The notes below the pieces were generated by a model that saw only the letters and a list, made by a program, of their open reading frames with translations, was not told where the DNA came from and did not search any database. Both the position numbers and the translations under genes were made by a program. This document shows positions 1 to 8,387 of a stretch of DNA of 64,000 bases, piece after piece. Location: the NCBI GenBank assembly GCA_964487255.1, contig CAZAQV010000007.1:176122-240121 (forward strand), given 5' to 3'. Each line of letters opens with the position of its first letter. Position 1 is the first letter of the stretch. The DNA is from CAZAQV01 sp964487255 (lineage in GTDB: Bacteria > Myxococcota_A > Polyangia > Polyangiales > CAZAQV01).

Positions 1-1
1 G

Positions 2-928
2 CAGAACCTACTGGTCGGCCGAGACGGCATCACGCGTGTGGCGGACTTCGGCGTCGCCAAAGCCGCGCTCGACAATCCGGTCACAACCAAGACGGGAGAA
101 GTCAAAGGCAAGCTTTCGTATATTTCGCCCGAGCAGCTGTCGACCACGGACGCCGTAACGCCGAAGGCAGACATCTTTGCCGTCGGCATCGTCGCTTGGG
201 AACTCATCGAAGGCGAGCGCCTGTTCACTGGCGACACCTACGCCGACACGGTGCAGCGTGTGCTGTATGTGCCGATCCCACCTCTCGAATCGCAGCGCGC
301 GCTGGCCTACCCGGCGTTCGTCGAATCGATCGAGCGCGCTTTGCTTCGTGACCCCGATGAGCGCGCAGGTTCCGCCAAGGAACTTCGTTCACTGATCGAG
401 CAAAGCGGTGTGCCGATCGCAAGCCGCACAGAAGTCTCTGCGTACGTCGAGGACTTACTGGGACCACCGAGTCTGCTGGCCGACGAGGTACTTGCGACGG
501 CCATCGTCGAAGATGCGCGATTGGCCAAAACCGCACGCACGCGTCGCCTCGCGCTGCTGGGTGCTGTGCTTGGCATCTTGCTCGCAGGCGCCTATTTCGG
601 GTTCTCGACCGTTGGCAATCGCGCGGAGGGCATCGCCCAGCCCAACAATGGAACCGAAGCACAGATCGGAAGCATCGCCGAGCTGCCGCCCGACATGGTG
701 TTCGAGGAGGTGTCGATCGATCCGCTCCCGCAAACGGAGCCCGATGCGGCACAGGGTGTGGTCGACGCCGAAACCGATGCGGGCGAGGAAGCTCCGAGCG
801 AGACCGGCGCGGCGCGTACGAAGAGTCGCAGCAACGCCGGGCGAGAACGTCGGCGTGGCAACCGGTCGCGGCGCGCGCGCGACAAAAAGAAGAGGGGCTC
901 GGCGCTCTACGACCCAGAGACGATCTAG
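2..928 (+). CDS. Ser/Thr protein kinase, C-terminal part (5' end outside window)
   Basis: The reading frame is already open at base 2, so this is the 3' part of a longer gene. The first residues read QNLLVGRDG and are followed at once by the DFG metal-binding motif (window codons 15-17). An activation segment ending in SPEQ, in the place of the usual APE, follows, then the DIFAVGIVAWEL subdomain IX stretch, so this is the C-lobe of a Hanks-type (eukaryote-like) kinase. A single membrane helix lies near bases 545-615. After it comes an acidic stretch and then a very basic Arg/Lys tail. The likely topology is a cytoplasmic kinase with an extracytoplasmic sensor tail. The HRD catalytic loop and ATP-binding lobe lie upstream of the window. 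Substrate unknown. Confidence 0.9.
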   Translation, partial: QNLLVGRDGITRVADFGVAKAALDNPVTTKTGEVKGKLSYISPEQLSTTDAVTPKADIFAVGIVAWELIEGERLFTGDTYADTVQRVLYVPIPPLESQRALAYPAFVESIERALLRDPDERAGSAKELRSLIEQSGVPIASRTEVSAYVEDLLGPPSLLADEVLATAIVEDARLAKTARTRRLALLGAVLGILLAGAYFGFSTVGNRAEGIAQPNNGTEAQIGSIAELPPDMVFEEVSIDPLPQTEPDAAQGVVDAETDAGEEAPSETGAARTKSRSNAGRERRRGNRSRRARDKKKRGSALYDPETI

Positions 929-1079
929 TCGGCTACGGCACGTACGGGTACAACAGGTACGCAAGCATCGCAGGTGTAATCGTCCATGTGGCGTGATGCC
1001 CCATGCGTGGGCAAACCGTAACAAAAAAAAATTTCATCACAGCCTTGGCGCTTGCGCGTTCGAGGGACACAATCAGGGT

Positions 1080-1397
1080 ATGGGCGATCACATCCGAAGA
1101 GACGAGCGACAGTTTCCACTTGAAGACATCGAAGCCGCCGGCGACGCGCTTCGACACATGACGGGCGAAGACGATCCGTGGAGCGACCGCGAAGAGCGTA
1201 TGAGCGAGCACGAGCAAGGCGGGCCATACCTCGTCACGACATCTCGGCGTGAGCTCAGCCGCGTGGAAGACGACCAAGACATCGACGACTCATGGTCACG
1301 CGAGGCCTACCCGGTTGCGATGCGCGAAGCGCCCAATACTGGCAAAATCGCCTACGCCCTCATCGCGACCGAAGAAGAAGAGGAAGAAGAAGAGTAG
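1080..1397 (+). CDS. small acidic hypothetical protein with poly-Glu tail
   Basis: This is a 105-residue protein starting at an ATG preceded by a weak AGGG ribosome site. It is rich in Asp, Glu and Arg, has no membrane segment or signal peptide, and ends in a run of nine Glu after IATE. I recognise no family. The frame stays open far upstream, but that part is Arg/Ser-rich antisense-like sequence over the kinase gene, so I took the first ATG after it. The Glu run is coded by a GAA/GAG tract that could be length-variable. It sits between the kinase and a convergent membrane protein. The gene call is moderate. Confidence 0.5.
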   Translation: MGDHIRRDERQFPLEDIEAAGDALRHMTGEDDPWSDREERMSEHEQGGPYLVTTSRRELSRVEDDQDIDDSWSREAYPVAMREAPNTGKIAYALIATEEEEEEEE

Positions 1398-1404
1398 GCG
1401 CGCC

Positions 1405-2052
1405 CTACCCCTGGCTCTTCGCGGCTGCACGTCGCAACTTGCGAAAGATGACGAGGTGTCCAAGTAGCGCCATGCTGACCATGGTGACGGGTAACCACGT
1501 GAAGGGAAAGTGTGCGACCCAGGTATTGTCGGGTTCAATTTGCTGAAGTGGTGTCGGCATCGACAGCAGCGCCACAACGACGACCCACAGAAGCAAACCA
1601 AGGCCCATCCAGTTCCAGCTGAGCAGAAGCCAACGCGGTGCTTTCGATGCAAACGGCGTCAGCACGAGCGCCGTCACACCCGTCAGCAGGTCCTGGTTGA
1701 GCCCTGGCCACCATGTCATCTGTGGTGGCGCAACGCCCTCCAAGACCGCTTGGTGGATGAGCAGTTCGACAACAATGCGAAACGACTGAAAACCGACGAG
1801 CATAGTCACCGGAAGCTCGACCAGGCGCTCGCTCTTGAAGGCAAGCCAGGTCACGCCCACGAGTGTCGGCACGAGCACGAGCACGAGCAGCAGCCGCGGC
1901 GGCACGAAATGCGCGAAGAAGTCTGTCGTCGAAACGGCGCCGGTGAGCGCGACCCAGACCAGCGCTACGACTGTAATCCGCTTGTCTCGCACGGCCCACG
2001 CGAAAGCGGCGCACATCAGCACAGATAGGGCAATGAACCCGCTTCGCAGCAC
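1405..2052 (-). CDS. multi-pass membrane protein of unknown function
   Basis: This 215-residue protein starts at GTG, and about six hydrophobic helices fill most of its length. A short basic tail follows the last helix, so the C-terminus is probably cytoplasmic. Between helices there is a stretch PQMTWWPGLNQDLLTG with conserved-looking aromatic residues. I do not recognise the family with certainty; the general look is of a small integral membrane protein without an obvious catalytic motif. It is convergent with the acidic protein before it, and the tRNA-Arg gene starts about 110 bases from its start codon. Confidence 0.7.
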   Translation of the reverse strand: MLRSGFIALSVLMCAAFAWAVRDKRITVVALVWVALTGAVSTTDFFAHFVPPRLLLVLVLVPTLVGVTWLAFKSERLVELPVTMLVGFQSFRIVVELLIHQAVLEGVAPPQMTWWPGLNQDLLTGVTALVLTPFASKAPRWLLLSWNWMGLGLLLWVVVVALLSMPTPLQQIEPDNTWVAHFPFTWLPVTMVSMALLGHLVIFRKLRRAAAKSQG

Positions 2053-2164
2053 CAGCGCCCCCCGTCGGCCATGAGACCAGCCTGGGGTCAGAAAGCAGAC
2101 GCTTCAACAGCCCAATCTTGTTCTCGCCCAGCTCGGCATCTTGCGCTATCGTTTCGCCTCGCAC

Positions 2165-2239
<75 letters not shown>

Positions 2240-2257
2240 GGCTCCGAACAGCAAACA

Positions 2258-2280
2258 CGAACCTGCAAGTAGCAGGTTCG
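2258..2280 (+). terminator. hairpin after tRNA-Arg
   Basis: A perfect nine-base-pair stem CGAACCTGC / GCAGGTTCG with the loop AAGTA starts about 20 bases after the tRNA end, and GTTTGGTTCT follows. It is a likely Rho-independent terminator of the tRNA, though its T tract is broken. Confidence 0.6.
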
Positions 2281-2414
2281 GTTTGGTTCTGCGCCTCCGT
2301 TTTCTTTCTGGCTCTTCCGCTGACGCGTCATCGCGTCGTTTTCAGCTCTTAGCCAAGTAGCAACGCGACAGGATCCTCGCTCGTTGAGCGCCGAGGTTCG
2401 GTATACTCGCTCCA

Positions 2415-2861
2415 GTGTCACGGTTGAACAGGGGGTGCCTGATACGGAGCCTGATCATCGTCGGTGTCCTAATGGGTACCACGATCGCGATCGGTATCGG
2501 AGTTGCGCTTTGGTTTGGCGACGAGATGGAAGCGGGGCGCGAAGCGGGAGCAAAGTTCGGGACGGGTAAGGACACGAACGAGTGCGATGTGCACACAAAG
2601 TCGTCCCTGCCATCGTGCGCAAGCTGGGACATGGGGTGCATCATCCACGAAACCACGTTCTTCAAAGGATGCTTGAAAGCCGCGGAGCAAAGCGCGGGCT
2701 ACTGCGAAGGCGTGCCCAGTATCCTGGAGACAGGCTCATACCTCGTGCAGCGTGAAGAGCAGTGCGGCGTGATCAAGGACATGATGCAGCGAAAGACATG
2801 CGAGGTGATGTTCAAAGAGCGAGGTCTCTATTGCGCGAGAAGCGCGGACGGTGAGCAATAG
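2415..2861 (+). CDS. single-pass membrane protein with Cys-rich extracytoplasmic domain
   Basis: This 148-residue protein starts at GTG. One membrane helix spans about residues 11-34 and is followed by a domain with eight cysteines (for example CDVH, PSCASWDMGC, KGC, GYC). The even number of Cys in a probably exported domain suggests disulphide bonds. I recognise no family. The stop codon lies two bases before the Hsp70 start, so it is very likely the first gene of the Hsp70/J-protein operon and may be part of the same machine. It is the first gene inside the tRNA-Arg island. Confidence 0.7.
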   Translation: MSRLNRGCLIRSLIIVGVLMGTTIAIGIGVALWFGDEMEAGREAGAKFGTGKDTNECDVHTKSSLPSCASWDMGCIIHETTFFKGCLKAAEQSAGYCEGVPSILETGSYLVQREEQCGVIKDMMQRKTCEVMFKERGLYCARSADGEQ

Positions 2862-2863
2862 AC

Positions 2864-4597
2864 ATGACCGACGGACGAGATCCAATCGTCGGCATTGACC
2901 TCGGCACAACCAATAGCGCCGTTGCCATCCTCGACGCTGGCAAACCTCGCGTCCTCCAAAACCGGCTTGGCCATCGCCTTACCCCCTCGGTCGTGGCGCA
3001 CGACGAAGTTTCCAAAGGCTATGTTGTTGGGCGGACGGCCAAAGACATCCTGGTTTCTCACCCCGACAGAGCAGCAGGAGCCTTCAAGCGAGCGATGGGC
3101 ACCGATCTGACCTACTCGCTAGGTAAGGAAAAGCTTCGACCTGAGGAGCTAAGCGCATACGTTCTCGACTCTCTACGAATCGACGCAGAGCAATCCATCG
3201 GCCAAAAGATCGGCCGAGTCGTTGTGACCGTACCCGCGTACTTCAATGAGCCACAGAGAGCAGCGACAAAGCGTGCTGCCGAAATCGCGGGACTCCAGGT
3301 CGAACGACTCCTCAACGAACCCACCGCAGCAGCAATGGCCTACGGCCTGCACAATCAAGGCAGCGACCAGCGGATTCTCGTCTTCGATCTGGGCGGCGGC
3401 ACCTTTGATGTGTGCGTCATGGAGTTATTCGAGGGATTGTTAGAGGTTCGCGGCATCGCCGGAGAGAGTCGGCTGGGGGGCGAAGATTTCACGAGCGTAC
3501 TTTGCGACGAGCTGATGCGGCGCGCCGATATTGAGCTTACGCATCGGGACTCGAACCGAGCGAGTGCGATGCTGCTGTACCGGAGGGCCGAGCTGCTTAA
3601 ACGCAAGCTGTCTTCGTGGCCGCAGGCCGAGGTCGTCGTCCCAGACTTCGGGATTGAGGGTCAACAGGAAGCGCGCGTGGTGGTTACGGCAGATGAACTC
3701 GGAGAGATTTTCTCGCCACTCCTCGAACGACTGGAGCAACCTTGTCGCTCGGCGCTCAGGAGTGCGTCGCTCGCCAAGGATGACCTCGACCACATTATTT
3801 TGGTCGGTGGAGCCACACGGATGCCGTGTGTGCGCGCGTTGGTGGAGCGATTTTTTGGCAAGCCTCCCTTGGATGCGCTCGACCCGGATCTTGTGGTTGC
3901 TGAAGGCGCAGCCGTTCAAGCAGCGCTCTGTGAAGGTGACGAGGCCGTCGAAGACATCGTGGCTACCGATATCGCTTCACATAGCCTGGGCGTCGACACA
4001 GCACGACTGGCAGGCAGTGCGCGGGTGGAGAACGTTTTCTCACCCGTCATCCACAGGGGAACAACCATTCCGACCTACCAAACCGCGATCTACTCGACTC
4101 TCGAACCCAACCAACGAAAGATCCAGTTTGGCGTGTTCGAAGGAGACGCACGCGACACGCGAGAGAACGTGAAGCTCGGCCAGCTGATGGTACGCGGCAT
4201 TCCCAAGGGTCCTGAAGGCCAAGCCGTGGAAGTCACTTTTTTGCTGGACCCCAGCGGGCTACTCGAAGTCCGTGCAACGATTCTGTCGACGGGCAAGACC
4301 GTTTCCGAAGTCCTTGAGAGAGCTGGGACCTCGCTGAGCAAGACCGAGCTTAAAGCGGCGCAAAAGAGAATCGAGCGCCTGCGTCAGAACCCAGCCGATA
4401 GACCGCTCTACCGTGATGCACTGGCACGCGCGTCGATGTTGTGGACGGATGCCGACCCACGCACCCGAGCGATACTCGGCGTTTATATCGAGAACTTCGA
4501 AGATGCTCTTCGAGCGCGCAGCCCGACGACTACACAAACTGCGCTCGACGAGCTGCTCACGCAGTGTGAAGCCCTCGACGGGGGCGAGCGTTGGTGA
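2864..4597 (+). CDS. Hsp70-family chaperone, HscC-like
   Basis: This is a 577-residue Hsp70. It has the phosphate-1 motif VGIDLGTTNSAVAI near the N-terminus, VPAYFNEPQRAATKRAA, LNEPTAAAMAYG, the phosphate-2 motif FDLGGGTFDV and the adenosine-binding ILVGGATRMP. All ATPase signatures are intact. The peptide-binding part is short, as in HscC (about 560 residues) and unlike DnaK (about 640). The lid is reduced and lacks the EEVD-like tail. It overlaps the start of the J-domain gene by four bases (GTGA), so the two are translationally coupled. In HscC-type systems the Hsp70 works with dedicated J proteins rather than with DnaJ. The client is unknown. The gene lies inside a tRNA-bounded island. 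Confidence 0.93.
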   Translation: MTDGRDPIVGIDLGTTNSAVAILDAGKPRVLQNRLGHRLTPSVVAHDEVSKGYVVGRTAKDILVSHPDRAAGAFKRAMGTDLTYSLGKEKLRPEELSAYVLDSLRIDAEQSIGQKIGRVVVTVPAYFNEPQRAATKRAAEIAGLQVERLLNEPTAAAMAYGLHNQGSDQRILVFDLGGGTFDVCVMELFEGLLEVRGIAGESRLGGEDFTSVLCDELMRRADIELTHRDSNRASAMLLYRRAELLKRKLSSWPQAEVVVPDFGIEGQQEARVVVTADELGEIFSPLLERLEQPCRSALRSASLAKDDLDHIILVGGATRMPCVRALVERFFGKPPLDALDPDLVVAEGAAVQAALCEGDEAVEDIVATDIASHSLGVDTARLAGSARVENVFSPVIHRGTTIPTYQTAIYSTLEPNQRKIQFGVFEGDARDTRENVKLGQLMVRGIPKGPEGQAVEVTFLLDPSGLLEVRATILSTGKTVSEVLERAGTSLSKTELKAAQKRIERLRQNPADRPLYRDALARASMLWTDADPRTRAILGVYIENFEDALRARSPTTTQTALDELLTQCEALDGGERW

Positions 4598-6348
4598 GCG
4601 ACGAAGACGCGCCACCCCAAGACCTCACCTCTTCCGACCCATTTGTGGTCCTCGGTATTCGACGCGAGGCCAGCAAACGAGAGGTGAAGCGCGCCTACGT
4701 GCGACTCATCAAGAAGTATCGCCCGGATAGCCATCCGAATGAGTTCACGCAGATTCACAAAGCATATTCGTTTGCGACCTCACTCGCATCGAGCACACGG
4801 CCAAACCGGCTGCCCAGCACTTTTCCGAGCCGACCTCCGGCAAAAACCGAAACCGGACGTGAAGAGCCTGTGTCGGAGTCCGTTCCACCAGAAGTCGAGA
4901 CGCCCCTTCAGGCAACAGCTGAGGCGAGATATGAGTTTTTCAAACTCGTGGGCGAGGCGAAGACACCCGCTGCCGTTGAGTCCGCCAAGCGCATCGTCGC
5001 GGAACTCGACGGCACGATTGAGGAGGCAGCAGACCGCTTTGCCGCTTTCGCTTGTTTGGCGGCTGTGTGGGAAGACCGAACATGGGCCGAGAGTGTTCGC
5101 AAGAAGCTCGAACCTGGCCCTGAATCCAACTGGGGCAGCGTCGTGGTGGCTTTCGATGAGCTGGCCGCCACGAAACCACGAGAGCACACCCCGCTGGCCC
5201 GTGAGTTGCTGGAACTCAGCCGTCTCTACCCGCTGGTGCAGGATGCACCGGCCGTGCGTAGTTTGCTGCGAGGTTTGCACGCGCAGTGCCACGAGAACCC
5301 GGAGACACTGATCGAGGCGCTCGATGAGGCTCAAGAACACGTACCTTTCTCCATGCTGCTCTTGATCGAGGAGATGTCGTATGCCTGGGACGGCTATCGC
5401 GAGGACGAGTTCGCTGAATTGCCGCACGACGGATTCTCACGGGTGACCGAGACACTCATGGAAATGGGCAAAGGCACATACTGGTGGGTTGCCATTCCCT
5501 TCATGCTCACAGTTCCACTCCTGATGAATGTCGTTCGTTCCAGCGGCGTGACCTGGTCGTGGATTCTTGTGTACCTGGCAGCCTTCTTTGGACCGGGAGT
5601 CGTTCTGTCTCGACTGTCCTTCCAAAGAAGCAGAGCCAAGATGAGAAAGGCTGTGATGCGAGCCGTGGTCTCGCTCAACGTGCCCTACGTGTTCATTCTT
5701 CGACACCTGCAGGGCCTCAAGGACCCGTACGCGCTGAACTTCTTCCTTCATCGGTTGGCCGCCGACACATCGCTGAATGCTTTTTCGCTGATCCACACGG
5801 AATCTCGACGCGCGTGGGAGGAAAGAGATGAACAACGTTCCACTTCCAATCCCGGCGAGGGACTTCCTCCCGAAGCATCGTGGGTGATTGACGATGAGGA
5901 CATGCGCACTGTGATGGATGAGAAGAGCGAGTTCGTCCGCCACTTGGATTGGATCAAGATCATGCGCGGAGCTTCGTTCTTCATTGCCTTTCCCATGCTG
6001 ATTGCCGTGCTCTCGCAGCTCCGGGGGGGTTGGCGGTGGCTGGGTCTACTCGGCATCGTTCTCTTCCTCATCTGGGCCTGGCGAACCACCACGCGACACT
6101 TCTATCGGAGAGATATTCGACCGATTGCGCTACGGCTCGCCCAGACGACTGGGCGCACGACGGAAGCGATCTCGGAGCATCTCGCCAATGCGCCTAGCCC
6201 ACGCTGCTTCATGCAGTTCGCTCCTCTCATACCGAAGGACGACGCGTTCCGAGCCAAGCTAGACCAAGCCGCTCAGTCATTCTGGCGTAGCGCTGATTCC
6301 ACCAGCGAACCGCGCCTGCCCCACGACGTTAGCCAGGACGCCAATTAG
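4594..6348 (+). CDS. membrane J-domain protein, partner of the adjacent Hsp70
   Basis: This is a 584-residue protein. An N-terminal J-like domain spans about residues 14-65 (PFVVLGI, REVKRAYVRLIKKYRPDSHP, FTQIHKAYS). The invariant HPD loop of classical J proteins is replaced by RPD followed by SHP. A long helical region follows, then two pairs of membrane helices near residues 290-345 and 450-490. I chose the GTG start that overlaps the Hsp70 stop codon over a TTG one codon earlier. The gene is coupled to the Hsp70, and the pairing suggests a membrane-tethered co-chaperone that positions the Hsp70 at the inner membrane. Whether the RPD loop still stimulates ATPase activity cannot be read from sequence. 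Confidence 0.85.
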   Translation: MSDEDAPPQDLTSSDPFVVLGIRREASKREVKRAYVRLIKKYRPDSHPNEFTQIHKAYSFATSLASSTRPNRLPSTFPSRPPAKTETGREEPVSESVPPEVETPLQATAEARYEFFKLVGEAKTPAAVESAKRIVAELDGTIEEAADRFAAFACLAAVWEDRTWAESVRKKLEPGPESNWGSVVVAFDELAATKPREHTPLARELLELSRLYPLVQDAPAVRSLLRGLHAQCHENPETLIEALDEAQEHVPFSMLLLIEEMSYAWDGYREDEFAELPHDGFSRVTETLMEMGKGTYWWVAIPFMLTVPLLMNVVRSSGVTWSWILVYLAAFFGPGVVLSRLSFQRSRAKMRKAVMRAVVSLNVPYVFILRHLQGLKDPYALNFFLHRLAADTSLNAFSLIHTESRRAWEERDEQRSTSNPGEGLPPEASWVIDDEDMRTVMDEKSEFVRHLDWIKIMRGASFFIAFPMLIAVLSQLRGGWRWLGLLGIVLFLIWAWRTTTRHFYRRDIRPIALRLAQTTGRTTEAISEHLANAPSPRCFMQFAPLIPKDDAFRAKLDQAAQSFWRSADSTSEPRLPHDVSQDAN

Positions 6349-6398
6349 AAACGCTATTGGGGCGAAATGGGATGGCACTGCCGTGGTAACCTGAGAAT
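6347..6398 (+). promoter_or_regulatory. conserved upstream element of phosphatase cassette 1
   Basis: The sequence from ACGCTATTGG (base 6351) to the GTG at 6399 resembles 7643-7690 upstream of cassette 2, at the same spacing. It reads as a duplicated 5' region, likely a promoter and leader. I could not assign confident -10 and -35 boxes. Confidence 0.45.
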
Positions 6399-6737
6399 GT
6401 GGGGAACGGGCCGAAGATGACGAGTTCACGGAGCGTGGCATTTGCATGCCTTTCGTGCCGCAAGTCGTTCAAGAAAACCGCGGCTGACTACATGGGTCGA
6501 AATGCGAAATGTCCAGACTGTGGCGGCGCCCTTCACAAGCTAGGTCGGCATTTCAAAGCGCCTCCTAAGGATGACCTGAAGCAATGGGAGAAAGTCGCCT
6601 TCCTGGTCGACAACGGCTTCTTCTTTCAGAGGGTCTACGACGACCACGTGCAGGTTCCGTATCCAAGTACGCTACAGGAAGCCCGAGATTTCGTGCGCAG
6701 ATACAAGAGCCAGGCGCTCAAGGAAGAGGGTGGATGA
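6399..6737 (+). CDS. zinc-ribbon protein, first gene of phosphatase cassette 1
   Basis: This 112-residue protein has two CxxC pairs, CLSC and CPDC, about 20 residues apart near the N-terminus. That is a zinc-ribbon layout. The rest is basic and aromatic, without membrane helices, and I do not recognise the family. The GTG start is supported by cassette 2, where a matching upstream element sits exactly the same 48 bases before its GTG; an ATG at 6417 is the alternative. The stop overlaps the ATG of the phosphatase-like gene (ATGA), so the two are coupled. The function is probably linked to that partner. Confidence 0.65.
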   Translation: MGNGPKMTSSRSVAFACLSCRKSFKKTAADYMGRNAKCPDCGGALHKLGRHFKAPPKDDLKQWEKVAFLVDNGFFFQRVYDDHVQVPYPSTLQEARDFVRRYKSQALKEEGG

Positions 6738-7018
6738 GTGATCCTCTTCGACTTCTTTTCATCTGTAGCCGCAATCAATGGCGGAGCCCGACGGCGGAGC
6801 GTGTGTATGGGAAGCGTACGGGGCTAGAGGTGCGGTCGGCGGGGGTATCGGCAAGTGCGCGGAGGCGATTCACCAACGCTGATATTGAGTGGGCGGACCT
6901 GATCTTTGCGATGGAGGAGGAACACAAGGCGCGGCTCAAGCAGCTTTTCGGAGGTGACCTGCCCGAACACGTGTTCGTCCTCGACATCCCCGACACGAGA
7001 GCTACAGACCGACCTTGA
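6734..7018 (+). pseudogene. low-molecular-weight phosphatase-like protein, truncated copy 1
   Basis: This is a 94-residue protein with the CX5R P-loop of low-molecular-weight tyrosine phosphatases (CSRNQWRS followed by PTAE). Homology with the full-length copy at 8049-8387 runs at about 90 percent at DNA level up to GACATCCCCGAC, which encodes DIPD with the candidate general-acid Asp. It then stops abruptly. The last residues TRATDRP replace the final helix (EYQFMDPEL and beyond) of the intact copy. The break lies within ten bases of the stop of the convergent gene at 7002, so a rearrangement cut this copy. It may be inactive, since a helix packing against the active site is missing. Confidence 0.7.
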
Positions 7019-7502
7019 AGATGCCGCAAACCCGCGCTTCGCAGGCAGCCTTGGCAGCTTCACCGAGGGTCGAGACGGTCTTCAGGATCGGTGAAGGGGT
7101 CTCCCGAGAGCCTGGAAGGAGAAGTTTGAAGACGCCGTAGGGGACTGGCCACGAGAATCGACTCGATAGCTCCGACAGAACTTGGAGGCACGTCTCGATG
7201 TAATTCTCGTCTGTAGCGCGATCCTTGAGAAGCAAAAAGTCAGTGTGACCAGGCGGAACGATCAACACATCCTTCCGTACAAAAGCCAGAAGATCCGCAT
7301 TGAGCATTTCTGCTTCGATGTGTTGAGAGAGAGACTGCACCGTGTGAGGTGGTTCCGCGATGCTCCACACGGGGTTCCGCCATTCGTTCAATTGCAGCGG
7401 TTTCGAGACGACAGGATCCAGCCGCACTTCAACCTCCGTCCCAAAGGACGAGTCAGCTCGAAACGCGCTATGGCCTACCGTGAACCCACAGCAATACGTC
7501 AC
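7002..7502 (-). CDS. hypothetical protein between the two phosphatase cassettes
   Basis: The frame is open back to 7808, but I place the start at a GTG preceded by a strong GGAGGAAG ribosome site seven bases away. That gives 166 residues and removes a long Pro/Arg-rich overlap with the divergent gene. The protein looks soluble and mixed alpha/beta (for example LLAFVRKDVLIVPPGHTDFLLLKDRA, then ETCLQVLSEL). No family is recognised. It lies convergent to truncated phosphatase copy 1 and divergent from cassette 2, as if inserted between two cassette copies. Confidence 0.55.
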   Translation of the reverse strand: MTYCCGFTVGHSAFRADSSFGTEVEVRLDPVVSKPLQLNEWRNPVWSIAEPPHTVQSLSQHIEAEMLNADLLAFVRKDVLIVPPGHTDFLLLKDRATDENYIETCLQVLSELSSRFSWPVPYGVFKLLLPGSRETPSPILKTVSTLGEAAKAACEARVCGIFKVGL

Positions 7503-7642
7503 TTTCGACTTCCTCCACTCACTCTTCGATCCTACCAGGTCTGCCTCTGAGTTCGTGCCCTCAGATGCAGGCTCTGAGACTTTCGGGGCACTTTCCTCGA
7601 ACGAAAATAACGGGTCAAAGCTGCTCGTCTGTGCGAATGGGA

Positions 7643-7690
7643 ACGCTATTGGGACAAATTGGGATGCACGCTGCGTGGTATTCTCGATCG
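7643..7690 (+). promoter_or_regulatory. conserved upstream element of phosphatase cassette 2
   Basis: This element matches 6351-6398 at roughly four positions in five, starts with the same ACGCTATTGG, and ends at the GTG of the cassette's first gene. The downstream coding sequences of the two cassettes are unrelated until the phosphatase gene, so the element was copied or conserved separately. Confidence 0.45.
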
Positions 7691-8056
7691 GTGGGCGATC
7701 TGCTGGTCGTGTTTGGTGACGGGGGACCGCATTTCTTCGAGGATTTAGCGGCGGCCAGCGACTATCTTGAAGCGATCGATGTCGAAAACGGTGAATACAC
7801 CGCTGCATATGATCAGCAAGGTCAGCGTGTGCCCATGTCCACGAAGAGTATGGAGGTTCGGTTCTTCTGGTTTTGGAAAGCAGAGGTGCCCGAAGTTATC
7901 TTCGGATCCCCTGTACCAGTCGCAGAGTCAGAAGCCGCTGAGGCAAAAAAACATCTTGTTGGTAAGCTAGTGTCGCTGGGGGCTGGCTCGGAGGAAGAAC
8001 TGGCCCGCCTGTCGTGGTCGGAACTCGTAGCCTTGGGGTACGACAAAGTTGGATAG
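7691..8056 (+). CDS. hypothetical protein, first gene of phosphatase cassette 2
   Basis: This protein has 121 residues from the GTG at 7691, chosen because the shared upstream element ends at the same distance as in cassette 1. An ATG at 7664 would add nine residues. The protein starts VGDLLVVFGDGGPHFF and continues with an acidic central part; a C-terminal helix pair (EEELARLSWSELVALG) is likely. It has no Cys pairs and no similarity to the zinc-ribbon gene in the same position of cassette 1. It overlaps the TTG of the phosphatase-like gene by eight bases. The family is unknown. Confidence 0.6.
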   Translation: MGDLLVVFGDGGPHFFEDLAAASDYLEAIDVENGEYTAAYDQQGQRVPMSTKSMEVRFFWFWKAEVPEVIFGSPVPVAESEAAEAKKHLVGKLVSLGAGSEEELARLSWSELVALGYDKVG

Positions 8057-8387
8057 GCTGCGCCTCCTCTTCGTCTGTAGTCGGAACCAATGGCGGAGCC
8101 CTACGGCAGAGCGTGTGTACGGGACGCGCAAGGGTCTGGATGTTCGGTCGGCGGGGGTATCGGCAAGTGCGCGGAGGCGAGTCACCAACGCTGACATCGA
8201 GTGGGCAGACCTGATCTTCGTGATGGAGGAGGAACACAAGGCCCGGCTCAAGCAGCTTTTCGGACGTGACCTGCCCGAACACGTGTTCGTCCTCGACATC
8301 CCCGACGAGTACCAGTTCATGGATCCCGAACTTGTTGGAATGATCACCGCCGCCGTGGACCCGATGCTCGCCAAGGAGCTTGCATAG
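8049..8387 (+). CDS. low-molecular-weight phosphatase-like protein, intact copy 2
   Basis: This 112-residue protein starts at TTG inside the end of the previous gene. It has the P-loop CSRNQWRS and PTAE, then SAGVSASARR, a DIEWADLIFVMEEEH helix and the DIPDEYQFMDPEL end. In the low-molecular-weight phosphatase and arsenate reductase fold, the Cys and Arg of CX5R and an Asp near the C-terminus carry out catalysis. The protein is shorter than classical enzymes (about 150 residues) and lacks the usual DPY ending, so it belongs to a side family of small phosphatase-like proteins. Its substrate is unknown. It is the intact reference for truncated copy 1. Confidence 0.8.
   Translation: MDRLRLLFVCSRNQWRSPTAERVYGTRKGLDVRSAGVSASARRRVTNADIEWADLIFVMEEEHKARLKQLFGRDLPEHVFVLDIPDEYQFMDPELVGMITAAVDPMLAKELA

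Noticed and set aside
6366..6390. Sigma-54 promoter before phosphatase cassette 1
   Set aside because: TGGCAC is present, but the -12 GC dinucleotide is missing at the required distance and cassette 2 does not keep it.
7503..7808. Upstream part of the minus-strand gene at 7002
   Set aside because: It is Arg/Pro-rich, overlaps the divergent cassette gene, and a strong ribosome site marks the start at 7502.
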